From NCBI GenBank assembly GCA_028280845.1, contig JANQKZ010000006.1, forward strand, positions 1-64,000: a DNA stretch of 64,000 nt, in the 5' to 3' direction. Under the pieces are notes generated by a model, which saw only the letters and a list, made by a program, of their open reading frames with translations, was not told where the DNA came from and made no database searches. Source of the stretch: Opitutales bacterium (GTDB taxonomy: Bacteria > Verrucomicrobiota > Verrucomicrobiia > Opitutales > JABSRG01). Shown piece by piece: positions 7,076-16,011 of this stretch. Position 1 is the first letter of the stretch; each line of letters starts with the position of its first letter. A program made the translations under genes and the position numbers.

Positions 7076-10000
7076 TCAGGCCTCCGCTGGCTCAGGGTCC
7101 GGATCGGCAGGAGGCACCGGCTTCTCCGCAGCTGGCTTGGAGGGAAAGAGCTTTTCCTGAATGGATTGGATGACGTAGTAAAGCATGGGGACCACGCAGA
7201 GGCTCACAACGGTAGCGACCACCATCCCCCCGAATACAATCGTTCCCAGGATCTTGCGGCTCTCAGCCCCAGCTCCCGAGGCCACCATCAGGGGCAATAC
7301 TCCCAGAATAAAGCTGAAGGCCGTCATGAGCACCGCACGGAATCGGATTTTCAAGGCCGTGATAGCCGCATCAAAAATACTTAAGCCCGATTCCCGCTGC
7401 ACCTTGGCAAATTCCACGATCAAGATGGCACTCTTAGTCGACAAGCCGATCAGCAACACGATACCGATTTGTGTATAGACATTGTTATCGAACTCACGAA
7501 GGAGGGCGGCGATAACGGCCCCTAACAGGGCGGTAGGGACGGATAACACTACCGAGATCGGTATGGTCCAGCTTTCATATTGAGCCGACAAGACCAGGTA
7601 AACCATGACCACGGCAAAAATGAGAACAAAGGTCATCCCGCCCCCGGACGCCTGTTTTTCCTGGTAGGAGAGCTCGGACCAGGCAAAACCCATGGAGGCG
7701 GGCAGCTTCTGGGCGGCCATGCTTTCCATGATCTCCAGGGCTTGACCGGAGCTGTAGCCCGGAGCGGCATTCCCCAGGATTTTCATTGCCGGATAAGCGT
7801 TGAAGCGGGTGACGGATTGAGGGCCAAAGATCTCCTCAATCGTAATGACCGCCCCCAGCGGCACCATATCTCCATTACGATTTCGGATTTCCAAATTACG
7901 AATTTGGTCCGCCGTGGCCCGGTACTGCCCATCGGCCTGCATATTCACCTGAAAAATCCTTCCGAAGTAGGTGAAATCATTAATGTAAATCTGGCCTAGA
8001 TTCGCTTGTAGGGCAGTGAAAACTTCCTGCGGCGAAATCCCCATATTTTGCAGCTGTTCACGATCCAAATCGATAAAGAGCTGGGGGTTGTTGGCCCGAA
8101 ATGGAGAGTTCAGCCCCTGAAGCCCGGTTTGCGCATTGCCATCCTCGATCATTTCCCGGCCGACCTGCTGCAATTGCTGGAGCCCAACACCTCCCCGATC
8201 CTGAAGCATCATGGTGAAGCCTCCGGAAATACCGATCCCCGGAAGCGATGGCATGGGAAAGGCGAAGGCTGTCGCCTCACGTAAGCCGAACAGTCGGGCA
8301 TTGATCGACTGTATGATCTGATCCTGGTGAATATCGGGACGTTCTTTCCAATTGTCGAACGCGACCACGGCAAAGCCGGCATTGGCCGCGGCCGATCCAT
8401 CAAGAATGGAAAATCCTGTGATATTTAACCAGCTCCGGACCCCTGGAGTCTGCCCCACCACGGAATCGACCTCCAGGGCAACTTCTCGTGTACGCTGGAT
8501 CGAAGAACCGTTGGGCAATTGATAGACTGCCATGGTGAAGCCTTCATCTTCCTGGGGAACAAAGCCGGTCGGCAAGGAGGTGAATCCCATGACCGCGGCC
8601 ACCACTAAGCCGGCAAAAACAACCACGGCAATAACACTGAGGCGGATGACCTTTTCAACAATCCCTGCATAAACATTGGTCGTGCCCTCCAAGGTTTTAT
8701 TAAACCATACAAAGGGCCCCGGGAGCTTTTTGGACGAGGGTTTCAACAACACCCCGCACAGCGCGGGGCTCAACGTGAGGGCGTTTATCGAGCTGAAGAC
8801 CACAGCGATGGAAATCGTGACTCCAAACTGCTTAAACATCGTTCCCGTGATTCCCTGCAGAAAGATGGTGGGCACAAACACAGCCAACAAAACCAGGGTT
8901 GTCGCGATCACGGGGCCTGTCACCTCGATCATCGTTTTCTTAGCGGCATCCTTGGGAGACAGCCCCTCATCATCCATCAAGCGGGTACAGTTCTCCACCA
9001 CAACAATGGCATCATCCACCACGATCCCGATAACCAGGACCAACCCAAACATGGTCAAGGTATTGATGGAATACCCCATGAACGACATCATGAAAAAAGT
9101 ACCGACGAGGGATACGGGAATCGTCACCGCCGGAACCAGGGTGGCCCGGAAACTCTGCAAGAACATGTAGACCGTTAACACCACCAACACGAGGGTGATT
9201 AACAAAGTCGTGATCACCTCCTGAATAGAAGCCGTGACCACCTCGGTGGCGTCATAGACCAATTCGTAAGCAAAGCCCTCGGGAAAGCTCGGTTCCAACT
9301 CCTCCAGCTTTTTCCGTATCCCCGCCATCGTATTGAGGAGGTTCTCCCCCGGAATCTGATAAATTGCTATGGTGGCCGCTGGTTGGCCCCGAAAGGTGGA
9401 GGAGAAGGTATAGGTTTTCGATCCCAATTCGACACGCCCGATATCGCGAATTCGAAGCACCGCCCCACTTTCTGAAGTACGGATGATAATGTTTTCAAAC
9501 TCATCTGTCGTCAGTAAGCGGCCCCGTATATTCACCGTATATTCAAAAGCCTGGCCGACCGGTGCAGGTTCTCCTCCAATTTTTCCTGCCGCCACTTGAA
9601 CGTTTTGGGCCCGAACGGCGTTCATGACGTCTGTCACGGTCACCTTCCGGACTTTCATTTTTTCCGGATCCAACCAAATCCGCATGCTGTAATCCCCCGT
9701 TCCGTAAACAAATACATCCCCAACCCCGGGAACCCGAGCAATCTCGTCCTTAATCCGCAGGGTCATATAATTGGAAAGGAAGAGATCGTCGTAGCGGCCA
9801 TCGGGTGAATAAAAAGCCACGAATCCTGCGGTGTCAGTAGAACGCTTTTTCACCGTGACCCCCGTCCGCTTGACTTCCTCCGGAAGCTTGGCGGTGGCGA
9901 CCGAAACCCGGTTCTGGACTAACACGTTGGCCGTGTCCAGATTGGTTCCCGGTGCAAAGGTCACCGTGATGGAGCAGTTTCCGTCGTTGGAAGAGACGGA

Positions 10001-10240
10001 ACTCATATAAATCATGTTCTCTACCCCATTGATTTCTAACTCAAGGGGGGTGGCTACTGTCTCCGCCACCGTTTTTGCATCCGCACCCGGGTAAAACGCA
10101 GTCACGTTAATTGTGGGGGGAGCCAATTCAGGGTAGCGGGAAACGGGAAGCGCGAGCAGGGCGATCAGGCCCAAAATCACGATAACAATCGATATAACCG
10201 AGGCGAAAATCGGACGGTTAATGAAAATATGGCTAAACAT
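7076..10240 (-). CDS. RND efflux pump inner-membrane subunit (AcrB/MexB, HAE1 type)
   Basis: The 1054-residue protein opens with the HAE1 N-terminus (FINRPIFASVISIVIVILGL). It contains the TM4 proton-relay pair Asp409-Asp410 in GIVVDDAIVVVEN and has two repeats of a large periplasmic domain, matching the roughly 1040-residue family norm. It is a proton-driven tripartite exporter of hydrophobic drugs, detergents or metabolites. The adaptor gene ends 18 bp upstream, so the two form an operon. No outer-membrane factor is in this operon; a TolC-type gene lies 11 kb away at 22421-23686. Confidence 0.95.
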   Translation of the reverse strand: MFSHIFINRPIFASVISIVIVILGLIALLALPVSRYPELAPPTINVTAFYPGADAKTVAETVATPLELEINGVENMIYMSSVSSNDGNCSITVTFAPGTNLDTANVLVQNRVSVATAKLPEEVKRTGVTVKKRSTDTAGFVAFYSPDGRYDDLFLSNYMTLRIKDEIARVPGVGDVFVYGTGDYSMRIWLDPEKMKVRKVTVTDVMNAVRAQNVQVAAGKIGGEPAPVGQAFEYTVNIRGRLLTTDEFENIIIRTSESGAVLRIRDIGRVELGSKTYTFSSTFRGQPAATIAIYQIPGENLLNTMAGIRKKLEELEPSFPEGFAYELVYDATEVVTASIQEVITTLLITLVLVVLTVYMFLQSFRATLVPAVTIPVSLVGTFFMMSFMGYSINTLTMFGLVLVIGIVVDDAIVVVENCTRLMDDEGLSPKDAAKKTMIEVTGPVIATTLVLLAVFVPTIFLQGITGTMFKQFGVTISIAVVFSSINALTLSPALCGVLLKPSSKKLPGPFVWFNKTLEGTTNVYAGIVEKVIRLSVIAVVVFAGLVVAAVMGFTSLPTGFVPQEDEGFTMAVYQLPNGSSIQRTREVALEVDSVVGQTPGVRSWLNITGFSILDGSAAANAGFAVVAFDNWKERPDIHQDQIIQSINARLFGLREATAFAFPMPSLPGIGISGGFTMMLQDRGGVGLQQLQQVGREMIEDGNAQTGLQGLNSPFRANNPQLFIDLDREQLQNMGISPQEVFTALQANLGQIYINDFTYFGRIFQVNMQADGQYRATADQIRNLEIRNRNGDMVPLGAVITIEEIFGPQSVTRFNAYPAMKILGNAAPGYSSGQALEIMESMAAQKLPASMGFAWSELSYQEKQASGGGMTFVLIFAVVMVYLVLSAQYESWTIPISVVLSVPTALLGAVIAALLREFDNNVYTQIGIVLLIGLSTKSAILIVEFAKVQRESGLSIFDAAITALKIRFRAVLMTAFSFILGVLPLMVASGAGAESRKILGTIVFGGMVVATVVSLCVVPMLYYVIQSIQEKLFPSKPAAEKPVPPADPDPEPAEA

Positions 10241-10258
10241 CGAAAATCCGGAAAGAGG

Positions 10259-11389
10259 TTATTCAGTAGCGGGGGCGTCAGCTGGAACCGGAGTGACGGG
10301 AGATCCCGGTCGTGCTCGAGTTAAGCCATCTACAATGATCAACTCCTCAGGATCCAAGCCTTCCAGAATGATTCGTTCTGCTCCAATCTGTTCTCCCAGC
10401 TCGACGTAATTGGCCTCAACCACATTGTTAGCCCCTACCGACATGACAAAAGTTCCGGCAAGATCCCGTTGAATGGCCCGCTCCGGGACGATGATGGAAT
10501 CCGGGTTCTCGAGGGGCAGGAGGACGTTGGCAAACTGCCCGGGTAGCATGGTCAGTTCCGGATTGGGAAAGATCGCCCGGATCTCAATCGTGCCCGTAGA
10601 TTGGTCCACACGGTTATCGACAAAATCAACGACCCCATCCACATCTTGCCGCCCTCCATCTGCCATCTCGAGGAACACCTTGGCATTGGGGTCTCCGCCT
10701 CGTTCGGTTCGACTGGGATACTCCCGCTGTAGGGCCAACAGAATCCGTTCACTGACATTGAAGTAAACATAGATCGGATCGACATTGACCACGGTGGTCA
10801 AAACACGGCCCTGTCCAGATCCAACCAAATTCCCCTGGGTTACGGCCTCCCTCGACACTCGCCCGCTGATCGGGCTGCTGATCGTGGTAAAATCGAGATT
10901 GATCTGGGCTGAAAGCAGGGTTGCCTCGGCTTGCAGGACTGCGGCCTGGGAAGCATCCCGCTCCGCCTTGGCTACTTCCAGGTCCAGCTGAGAAATGGCA
11001 TCGCGTACATAAAGCTCTTCCTGCTTCTGATAGGTAGACTCACCTAAGGCCGCGGCGGCCTGAGCCTGGGCAAGGGACGCTTTTGCAGCTTCTACCGCTG
11101 CCTGATACTCACTGGGATCAATCTGAAACAACAAGTCGCCTTGCTCTACCATTTCACCGGCCTGAAAATCCACTGACATCAGATAGCCACGCACCCGCGC
11201 CTGAACCCCAACTTGCTGGTTTGCATCCAGTCGCCCCGGGAAGGTGCGGAAGGTGGTGACATCGCGCACCTCAGGTTTGGCCACTGTAACCGGTGGAGGC
11301 GGGGGGGCCTGGAATTCGTTTTTGGGGCGACATCCAGTCGCAAAAATTAAAATCGAAAAAAGAGAGATCCAGAAGAAACGATTTTTCAT
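10259..11389 (-). CDS. RND efflux periplasmic adaptor (AcrA/MexA type) lipoprotein
   Basis: I take ATG 11389 as the start because it begins a clean lipoprotein signal (SLFSILIFATGC, lipidated Cys20) with an AGGA-like site about 12 nt upstream; a longer frame reaches 11470. The 376-residue protein has a Pro-rich tether, the biotinyl-lipoyl-like domain (GYLMSVDFQAGEMVEQGDLLFQIDP), an Ala/Gln-rich alpha hairpin (about 85-145), and beta-barrel and membrane-proximal domains. It bridges the inner-membrane pump encoded immediately downstream to an outer-membrane channel. Confidence 0.93.
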   Translation of the reverse strand: MKNRFFWISLFSILIFATGCRPKNEFQAPPPPPVTVAKPEVRDVTTFRTFPGRLDANQQVGVQARVRGYLMSVDFQAGEMVEQGDLLFQIDPSEYQAAVEAAKASLAQAQAAAALGESTYQKQEELYVRDAISQLDLEVAKAERDASQAAVLQAEATLLSAQINLDFTTISSPISGRVSREAVTQGNLVGSGQGRVLTTVVNVDPIYVYFNVSERILLALQREYPSRTERGGDPNAKVFLEMADGGRQDVDGVVDFVDNRVDQSTGTIEIRAIFPNPELTMLPGQFANVLLPLENPDSIIVPERAIQRDLAGTFVMSVGANNVVEANYVELGEQIGAERIILEGLDPEELIIVDGLTRARPGSPVTPVPADAPATE

Positions 11390-11554
11390 GGTAGGGAGTT
11401 TCCTAGGATGAAGCCTCCCTTCTAACCTGCAACGCTTAAAATCCAACAGGCGATGATGTAGGCAAATCATGCCAGGAGCTTTTTACATGATTACACGCCA
11501 ACCGCATTGCCGGAAAACCGATCCCTCTGTAGGAACACGGCCTATCATGCCTGC

Positions 11555-11677
11555 TTACTTCTTCTTTTTACGAGGTGGTCCACACCAAATCACCAGGTGC
11601 CTTACCGCTACCCCGTTTGTCTCCTTTGGACGCTTCTTATCCTGCTCCCAGTTAGGATACAGCCAACGAAATGACAT
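11555..11677 (-). CDS. candidate 40-residue basic protein downstream of chrA
   Basis: A 40-codon ORF starts with ATG 19 bp after the chrA stop and is preceded by GGAG at about 8 nt spacing, one of the better ribosome sites in this window. The product starts MSFRWLYPNWEQDKK, has a middle RHLVIWCGPP motif, and ends in five basic residues (RKKKK). Three Trp and the basic tail make chance coding less likely. It may be a small RNA-binding or membrane-surface protein, but I do not recognise it. The alternative is non-coding 3' sequence of the chrA transcript. Confidence 0.5.
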   Translation of the reverse strand: MSFRWLYPNWEQDKKRPKETNGVAVRHLVIWCGPPRKKKK

Positions 11678-11696
11678 TTAGTCTCCGGTCTTTTTA

Positions 11697-12845
11697 TCAG
11701 AGGCTCATTCCCCACCCTGCCAAGCCAAAGACAAAGATAACGGGAAGAATGGGCACTTTCATCCATCTCACGAGGAATAAACCGATCAGCACCAAGGCCA
11801 TATCCAGGCCGTGGTGAACGGCGCTTACAAAAACCGGTGTATACAAGGCAGCCGTCAAGAACCCAACTACCGTAGCATTAATTCCCCAAATAGCGGAGGC
11901 TACCCCTTTCCGATTGGCCACGGATTCCCAGCTTTCATGCAATCCGATAACCAGGAGAAAGCCTGGAAGAAAAATACCTGCGGTCGCTAAACCCGCCCCA
12001 ACTATCCGTTGACCGGGGAGGAGTTCAGCGCCCAGGAAGGCGGCCAGGGAAAACATCGGCCCGGGGATCGCCTGGGCCGCAGCATAACCAGCCAGGAACC
12101 GGTCTTGCGGTATGTCGTCCCCGACGAGTTGCTCCAATAAAGGGAGTACCACATGGCCGCCTCCGAACACCAGGCTACCGGCCTGGTAAAAGTCACCCCA
12201 TAGAGCTAGCGGGGCGGGACCCATCATCAACACGGGAAACAGGGCCAGGAGGAGAAAAAACAGGACGAGGGCCCAGCGGTTGAGGCGACCCGGTTTGGGT
12301 TCAACCGGCGGAGCAACCGACCCGAACTTGAACCCGACGAGGGCCCCCACGACAATCATCCCCATTTGTGTCCAGATTGTTGGAAGAATCCACAGGAAAA
12401 CTGCCGTTCCCCCTGCCAAACCAATCGCGAGCGTGTTGGTGCAAAACGACTTCCCCAGCTTGATCGTGGCATCTGCAACGACAACGACGGCAAACAGCTT
12501 TAAACCATGAATAAGCCCACCCACCCCTATCATGAAAGATCCCTCCGCCTGAAGTCCGGAAAGGAGAAATAAGAGAATGAACGAGGGGATGGTAAAGCCG
12601 AGGAATGCCGCAATCCCTCCCAGCAACCCCGCCCGCTTCAGCCCGATAGCAAATCCAATCTGGCTGGACCCGGGCCCCGGCAAAAACTGACTGAGTGCGA
12701 TCAGGCCCGAATAGGCCGTATCATCCAACCACTTCAGTTTCTCCACAAAAGCTCGGTGGAAGTATCCTATATGGGCCGCAGGCCCCCCAAAGCTCATACA
12801 GCCCAGGACGAGGAATCGCCAGAAGATCTCCAGGACTTTAGTCAT
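11697..12845 (-). CDS. chrA: chromate transporter ChrA
   Basis: A 382-residue long-chain CHR family protein. Two homologous halves each carry the family motif: FxxLGCMSFGGPAAHIGYFH with LSQFLPGPGSSQIGFAIG in the N-half, and FGGGHVVLPLLEQLV with AAQAIPGPMFSLAAFLG in the C-half. About ten TM segments are visible. Family members export chromate, or act as anion/proton carriers in organisms not facing chromate. It lies downstream of ppk2 and a small ORF on the same strand, with spacings that suggest one transcript. Confidence 0.92.
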   Translation of the reverse strand: MTKVLEIFWRFLVLGCMSFGGPAAHIGYFHRAFVEKLKWLDDTAYSGLIALSQFLPGPGSSQIGFAIGLKRAGLLGGIAAFLGFTIPSFILLFLLSGLQAEGSFMIGVGGLIHGLKLFAVVVVADATIKLGKSFCTNTLAIGLAGGTAVFLWILPTIWTQMGMIVVGALVGFKFGSVAPPVEPKPGRLNRWALVLFFLLLALFPVLMMGPAPLALWGDFYQAGSLVFGGGHVVLPLLEQLVGDDIPQDRFLAGYAAAQAIPGPMFSLAAFLGAELLPGQRIVGAGLATAGIFLPGFLLVIGLHESWESVANRKGVASAIWGINATVVGFLTAALYTPVFVSAVHHGLDMALVLIGLFLVRWMKVPILPVIFVFGLAGWGMSL

Positions 12846-12848
12846 TCC

Positions 12849-13073
12849 TCAATCCGCCCCCTTTCTGTTGGTACGATCGAAATCGTTATCCTCCGGTTTA
12901 CAAGCCGCCGATTCCTCCTCGACCGGATATCCTCGATCACCCGACTGCACTGATTGCTCAAAAACCCGGTCTACATATCGAAAGGGCCGCTGGTTGACCT
13001 TCAATTTCTCATGCCCTGACGCCATATTCGATTTCGATTTGGAGCGCGATTTCGATGTAGAATTGAACCGCAT
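12849..13073 (-). CDS. possible small polar protein between ppk2 and chrA
   Basis: A 74-residue ORF whose ATG overlaps the ppk2 stop (TGATG) and whose stop lies 3 bp before the chrA start, so it fills the gap exactly. The product is polar and charged (SKSRSKSKSN near the N-terminus, many Asp/Glu at the C-terminus) with no membrane segment. The tight packing argues for a gene; the lack of a recognisable family and the repetitive Ser-Lys N-terminus argue for spacer sequence that happens to be open. Confidence 0.35.
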   Translation of the reverse strand: MRFNSTSKSRSKSKSNMASGHEKLKVNQRPFRYVDRVFEQSVQSGDRGYPVEEESAACKPEDNDFDRTNRKGAD

Positions 13074-14005
13074 CAATATTTCTGGGGAACAATGACATCT
13101 TGTGGAACGGGGTGCCGTTTATAATCATCATGGCGGCGGCGTGGAGGCAATTTCACCTGCTTATGCTCCACTTCCTCATAGGGAACCATGCCCAACAGAT
13201 GATTGATACAATTCAGGCGTGCTTTCTTTTTGTTGTCAGCCGGAACGACCCACCAGGGCGAGCGATCGGTATGGGTTCGACGAAACATGTCTTCTTTGGC
13301 CAGGGTGTAATCTTCCCAACGCCGTCGAGACTCCAAGTCCATCGGGCTCAATTTCCAACGCTTCAACGGATCGTGTATCCTGGCTTTAAAGCGGTAAACC
13401 TGTTCGAGATCAGAAAGAGAGAACCAATATTTGATCAGTTGCACACCTGAGCCCATGAGCATATCTTCAAAGGATCCCACCGTGCGGAAAAACTCCTCGA
13501 GTTCTTCATCTGTGCAAAACCCCATGACGCGCTCGACCCCTGCCCGGTTATACCAGCTCCGGTCAAACAACACAATCTCACCGGCCGAGGGCAGGTGGCT
13601 CGTATAACGCTGGAAATACCATTGCGATTTTTCCCGATCGCTTGGCGCAGGCAGAGCAGCCACACGACATACCCGAGGATTCAGGCGCTGCGTGATCCTG
13701 GAGATTACCCCCCCTTTCCCTGCCGAATCACGACCTTCAAACACGACCACCAGTTTATGCCCGGTCGCCACCACCCAATCCTGTAATTTGACGAGTTCCT
13801 TTTGTAAGCGGTGTAACTCCTTAAAGTATACCTTTCGAAAGGCACGAATCGCCTCGGTTGACGAGGTCTGAGATTCCGAATCCTCATCCGGCTCCATCGC
13901 GTAGAGCTCGATCTCCTCGTCGAGGTGATCGATAAATTCATCCCTCACACTTGAGAGAAAATTCGGGGGTAATTCCAATTGTTCTTCCGATTCCGACTGT
14001 CCCAT
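13073..14005 (-). CDS. ppk2: polyphosphate kinase 2 (PPK2 family)
   Basis: The 310-residue protein carries the PPK2 Walker A motif FEGRDSAGKGG (89-99), the Walker B/lid motif LFDRSWYNRAGVERV (147-161) and the C-terminal DNKKKARLNCINHLL segment. A long acidic N-terminal extension (about 1-50) precedes the kinase domain. PPK2 enzymes transfer phosphate between polyphosphate and nucleoside di- or monophosphates, making GTP/ATP from stored polyphosphate. The single-domain size fits class I. Gene spacing with the two downstream genes suggests co-transcription. Confidence 0.93.
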   Translation of the reverse strand: MGQSESEEQLELPPNFLSSVRDEFIDHLDEEIELYAMEPDEDSESQTSSTEAIRAFRKVYFKELHRLQKELVKLQDWVVATGHKLVVVFEGRDSAGKGGVISRITQRLNPRVCRVAALPAPSDREKSQWYFQRYTSHLPSAGEIVLFDRSWYNRAGVERVMGFCTDEELEEFFRTVGSFEDMLMGSGVQLIKYWFSLSDLEQVYRFKARIHDPLKRWKLSPMDLESRRRWEDYTLAKEDMFRRTHTDRSPWWVVPADNKKKARLNCINHLLGMVPYEEVEHKQVKLPPRRRHDDYKRHPVPQDVIVPQKY

Positions 14006-14062
14006 AGCAAGTTTGAGGCAATCGAAACCACTGAAAAACGCAACTATTGGATTGGAGGCGCC

Positions 14063-15316
14063 TTACCCTCGCGGGTTTAAATCTGCCAGAGGACGCGCTT
14101 TGCCCGGACGAATATCGTCTGCTTGCTTTTTCCACCACTCGGATAGCTCGGCCCGATACGCGGTACGGTCCCAATCGAAATGGTAACCGCTGACAGCCGC
14201 TTCAAGGGAGTGAAATCCCGGCATTTGTCGAAATTGCTCCATATCCCCATGCTCAGCCAAGGCCAACCAGGATTGAGTCTCCCGGTATATGTCCCGTGCG
14301 TCCCCCTCAGGAATGCGGTGAAGTAGCGTCCGAAAGAGGGTTTCCAGGTTGGGCTCCGATTTGGATTCTTTACCGGCCAGCTTCCCCCGAAACCACAGGA
14401 GTAAAGCGACTCCCATGAGAAAGGAAACCAGAAGGGACCATCCCCATTTTTCCAGGACACCTTCGCCGGAATCCGAACTCATCGATCCAGCAGAGCCGAT
14501 CGCCAGAGCACCCGGAATGACTTCGAAACCGGCGGCCGGGAGGGTTTCCACCTCCAGGGCGTTCTGCCGGGAGTTCCACCAGCGCAACGAAAGCGGAGCC
14601 AGCTCATACGATCCGGGTTGCTCAAACACATAGGTCAGCACTTCCTCCCGTGTGCCTGTTAAGCTCCCTCGTCCGGTTTTGTCTTCCACCCGGGGGGGAT
14701 CCCGATAGACCCGGAGCCCTGCCATCTGTACTTCCGGTACCACAGGAAAAACCATCCCCATCACATTGCTAGCCTCCATCACGATCGTCCGAGTAAAGGC
14801 ATCACCGACTTTAGCCTCCCCTGGCTTCGGGTCCCAGCTTTCGGTTACCGTCAATTGAGGTGAAACAATTAGAGGGCCATCCCCTTCCACCCCAGAAGGG
14901 AAAACAGCTTCAAGGGTGACGGCGGGGGATGCTATGGAAACGTCCTCGGGCGCTCCCCCCGGATTCGCCACCTGGGCCCGAACCAAGCCGGCAGGGATTT
15001 CATAGACACCCGGGGCTAGAGCAAAGAGAACAAACTCCTTCCGGTGAGTAGTATAGGTTTCCCCGTTGATTCGGGCGGTCCCGTTTATGCCGAAAGTCTC
15101 GAGCTGTCCAAGAATAGCTCCATCCATGCCGGGAGCGACCATCTCGATCGGTCCGCTGAACCAGGTATCCGTCTGGATCTCCATATAATACGATACCCGC
15201 TCCCCAACCCAAACAGGTCCTTCCGTGCTCACCCCTGCAAGGACACGCACATCCGCAGCCCGGAGGAACGAAACCCAGCTGGAAACAAAAAACACTACAT
15301 AAACAATGCACTTCAC
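14063..15316 (-). CDS. BatD-like exported protein
   Basis: The 417-residue protein has a signal peptide (about 1-20, ending FLRAAD). Extended beta-rich extracytoplasmic repeats follow, including VRVLAGVSTEGPVWVGERVSYYMEI and the later YVFEQPGSYELAPLSLRWWN, and one TM helix lies at about residues 310-328 (SLLVSFLMGVALLLWF). A cytoplasmic helical tail ends the protein. This matches the BatD architecture. It overlaps the upstream TPR gene by 4 bp (ATGA) and is the last gene of the MoxR-Bat operon. Bat operons are linked to envelope stress tolerance, but the molecular role is unknown. Confidence 0.8.
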   Translation of the reverse strand: MKCIVYVVFFVSSWVSFLRAADVRVLAGVSTEGPVWVGERVSYYMEIQTDTWFSGPIEMVAPGMDGAILGQLETFGINGTARINGETYTTHRKEFVLFALAPGVYEIPAGLVRAQVANPGGAPEDVSIASPAVTLEAVFPSGVEGDGPLIVSPQLTVTESWDPKPGEAKVGDAFTRTIVMEASNVMGMVFPVVPEVQMAGLRVYRDPPRVEDKTGRGSLTGTREEVLTYVFEQPGSYELAPLSLRWWNSRQNALEVETLPAAGFEVIPGALAIGSAGSMSSDSGEGVLEKWGWSLLVSFLMGVALLLWFRGKLAGKESKSEPNLETLFRTLLHRIPEGDARDIYRETQSWLALAEHGDMEQFRQMPGFHSLEAAVSGYHFDWDRTAYRAELSEWWKKQADDIRPGKARPLADLNPRG

Positions 15317-16011
15317 AAGCCACCGCCTTCCCGGGCCTGGAAGGCGAATTTATATTTCAGAAAATCCGCCGGCCGCGTTTGCACCCGCCGGAGCCAAAGC
15401 GCCCGCATCTCCTCGTTGGAAAGCGCTTCGCCACCCATTTCAACTGCTTGCTCTTCGGCACGAGGGCCGGGGTTGGGTCGGTCCCCGAACACGATTTCAT
15501 CGGCCTCCAGTTTCCCACCAGTCCCTCCCGCATCATCGTCTGGCAGGGCAAGGGCCAGTAAGCGAGCCTCACAGATCTGGATATTCCACTGGGGATCCTT
15601 CCAACCCGGATTAAACTCCAGAGCTCTTGTGTAAGCATCAATAGCCTCCTCATATTTCCCCTGGAAAGCCCGGGCGTTCCCTAGATTGAAAGCCGCCTCA
15701 GGAGCATTCAGACGCGAGAACTCCACCTCAGCCAATTTGAACTCGCCATTCTTATAATAGGCAAAACCCCGCTTAAACGGATCCCCGGACAACTGGATCG
15801 CCTCCTCAAAACTCCCTTGAATTAAGGCCTTATGAAAAGCCTGTTCCTCCGTCACCCACAATCGTTCCCATTCCCAATTGACTCCATTCAGTATCCATAA
15901 AAACGATACAGCAAACACCCCCACACCAGCGACTGCCCAACGACTATCCCGTATCCGGTATCCTACATTCTGTATTCTCACATTAGACATCTGAAACTGG
16001 ACACTCCTCAT
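15313..16011 (-). CDS. BatC-like TPR membrane protein
   Basis: 232 residues: one N-terminal TM helix (about 27-45, VAGVGVFAVSFLWIL) followed by tetratricopeptide-like helices (about 55-155, including AFNLGNARAFQGKYEEAIDAYTRALEF) and a Gly/Asp-rich tail. ATG 16011 directly follows the batB stop. A second ATG seven codons in is equally possible, and the first 25 codons look like translated intergenic repeat. The position between batB and batD, with overlaps on the BatD side, fixes its place as the TPR member of the Bat set. Confidence 0.8.
   Translation of the reverse strand: MRSVQFQMSNVRIQNVGYRIRDSRWAVAGVGVFAVSFLWILNGVNWEWERLWVTEEQAFHKALIQGSFEEAIQLSGDPFKRGFAYYKNGEFKLAEVEFSRLNAPEAAFNLGNARAFQGKYEEAIDAYTRALEFNPGWKDPQWNIQICEARLLALALPDDDAGGTGGKLEADEIVFGDRPNPGPRAEEQAVEMGGEALSNEEMRALWLRRVQTRPADFLKYKFAFQAREGGGL

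Noticed and set aside
8676-9170. 164-codon plus-strand ORF
   Set aside because: It is antisense to the RND pump gene, whose protein is fully family-like across this range; the composition of the antisense product is not protein-like.
12868-13095. 75-codon plus-strand ORF between chrA and ppk2
   Set aside because: The opposite-strand ORF fits the operon spacing exactly; this one overlaps ppk2 and lacks features.
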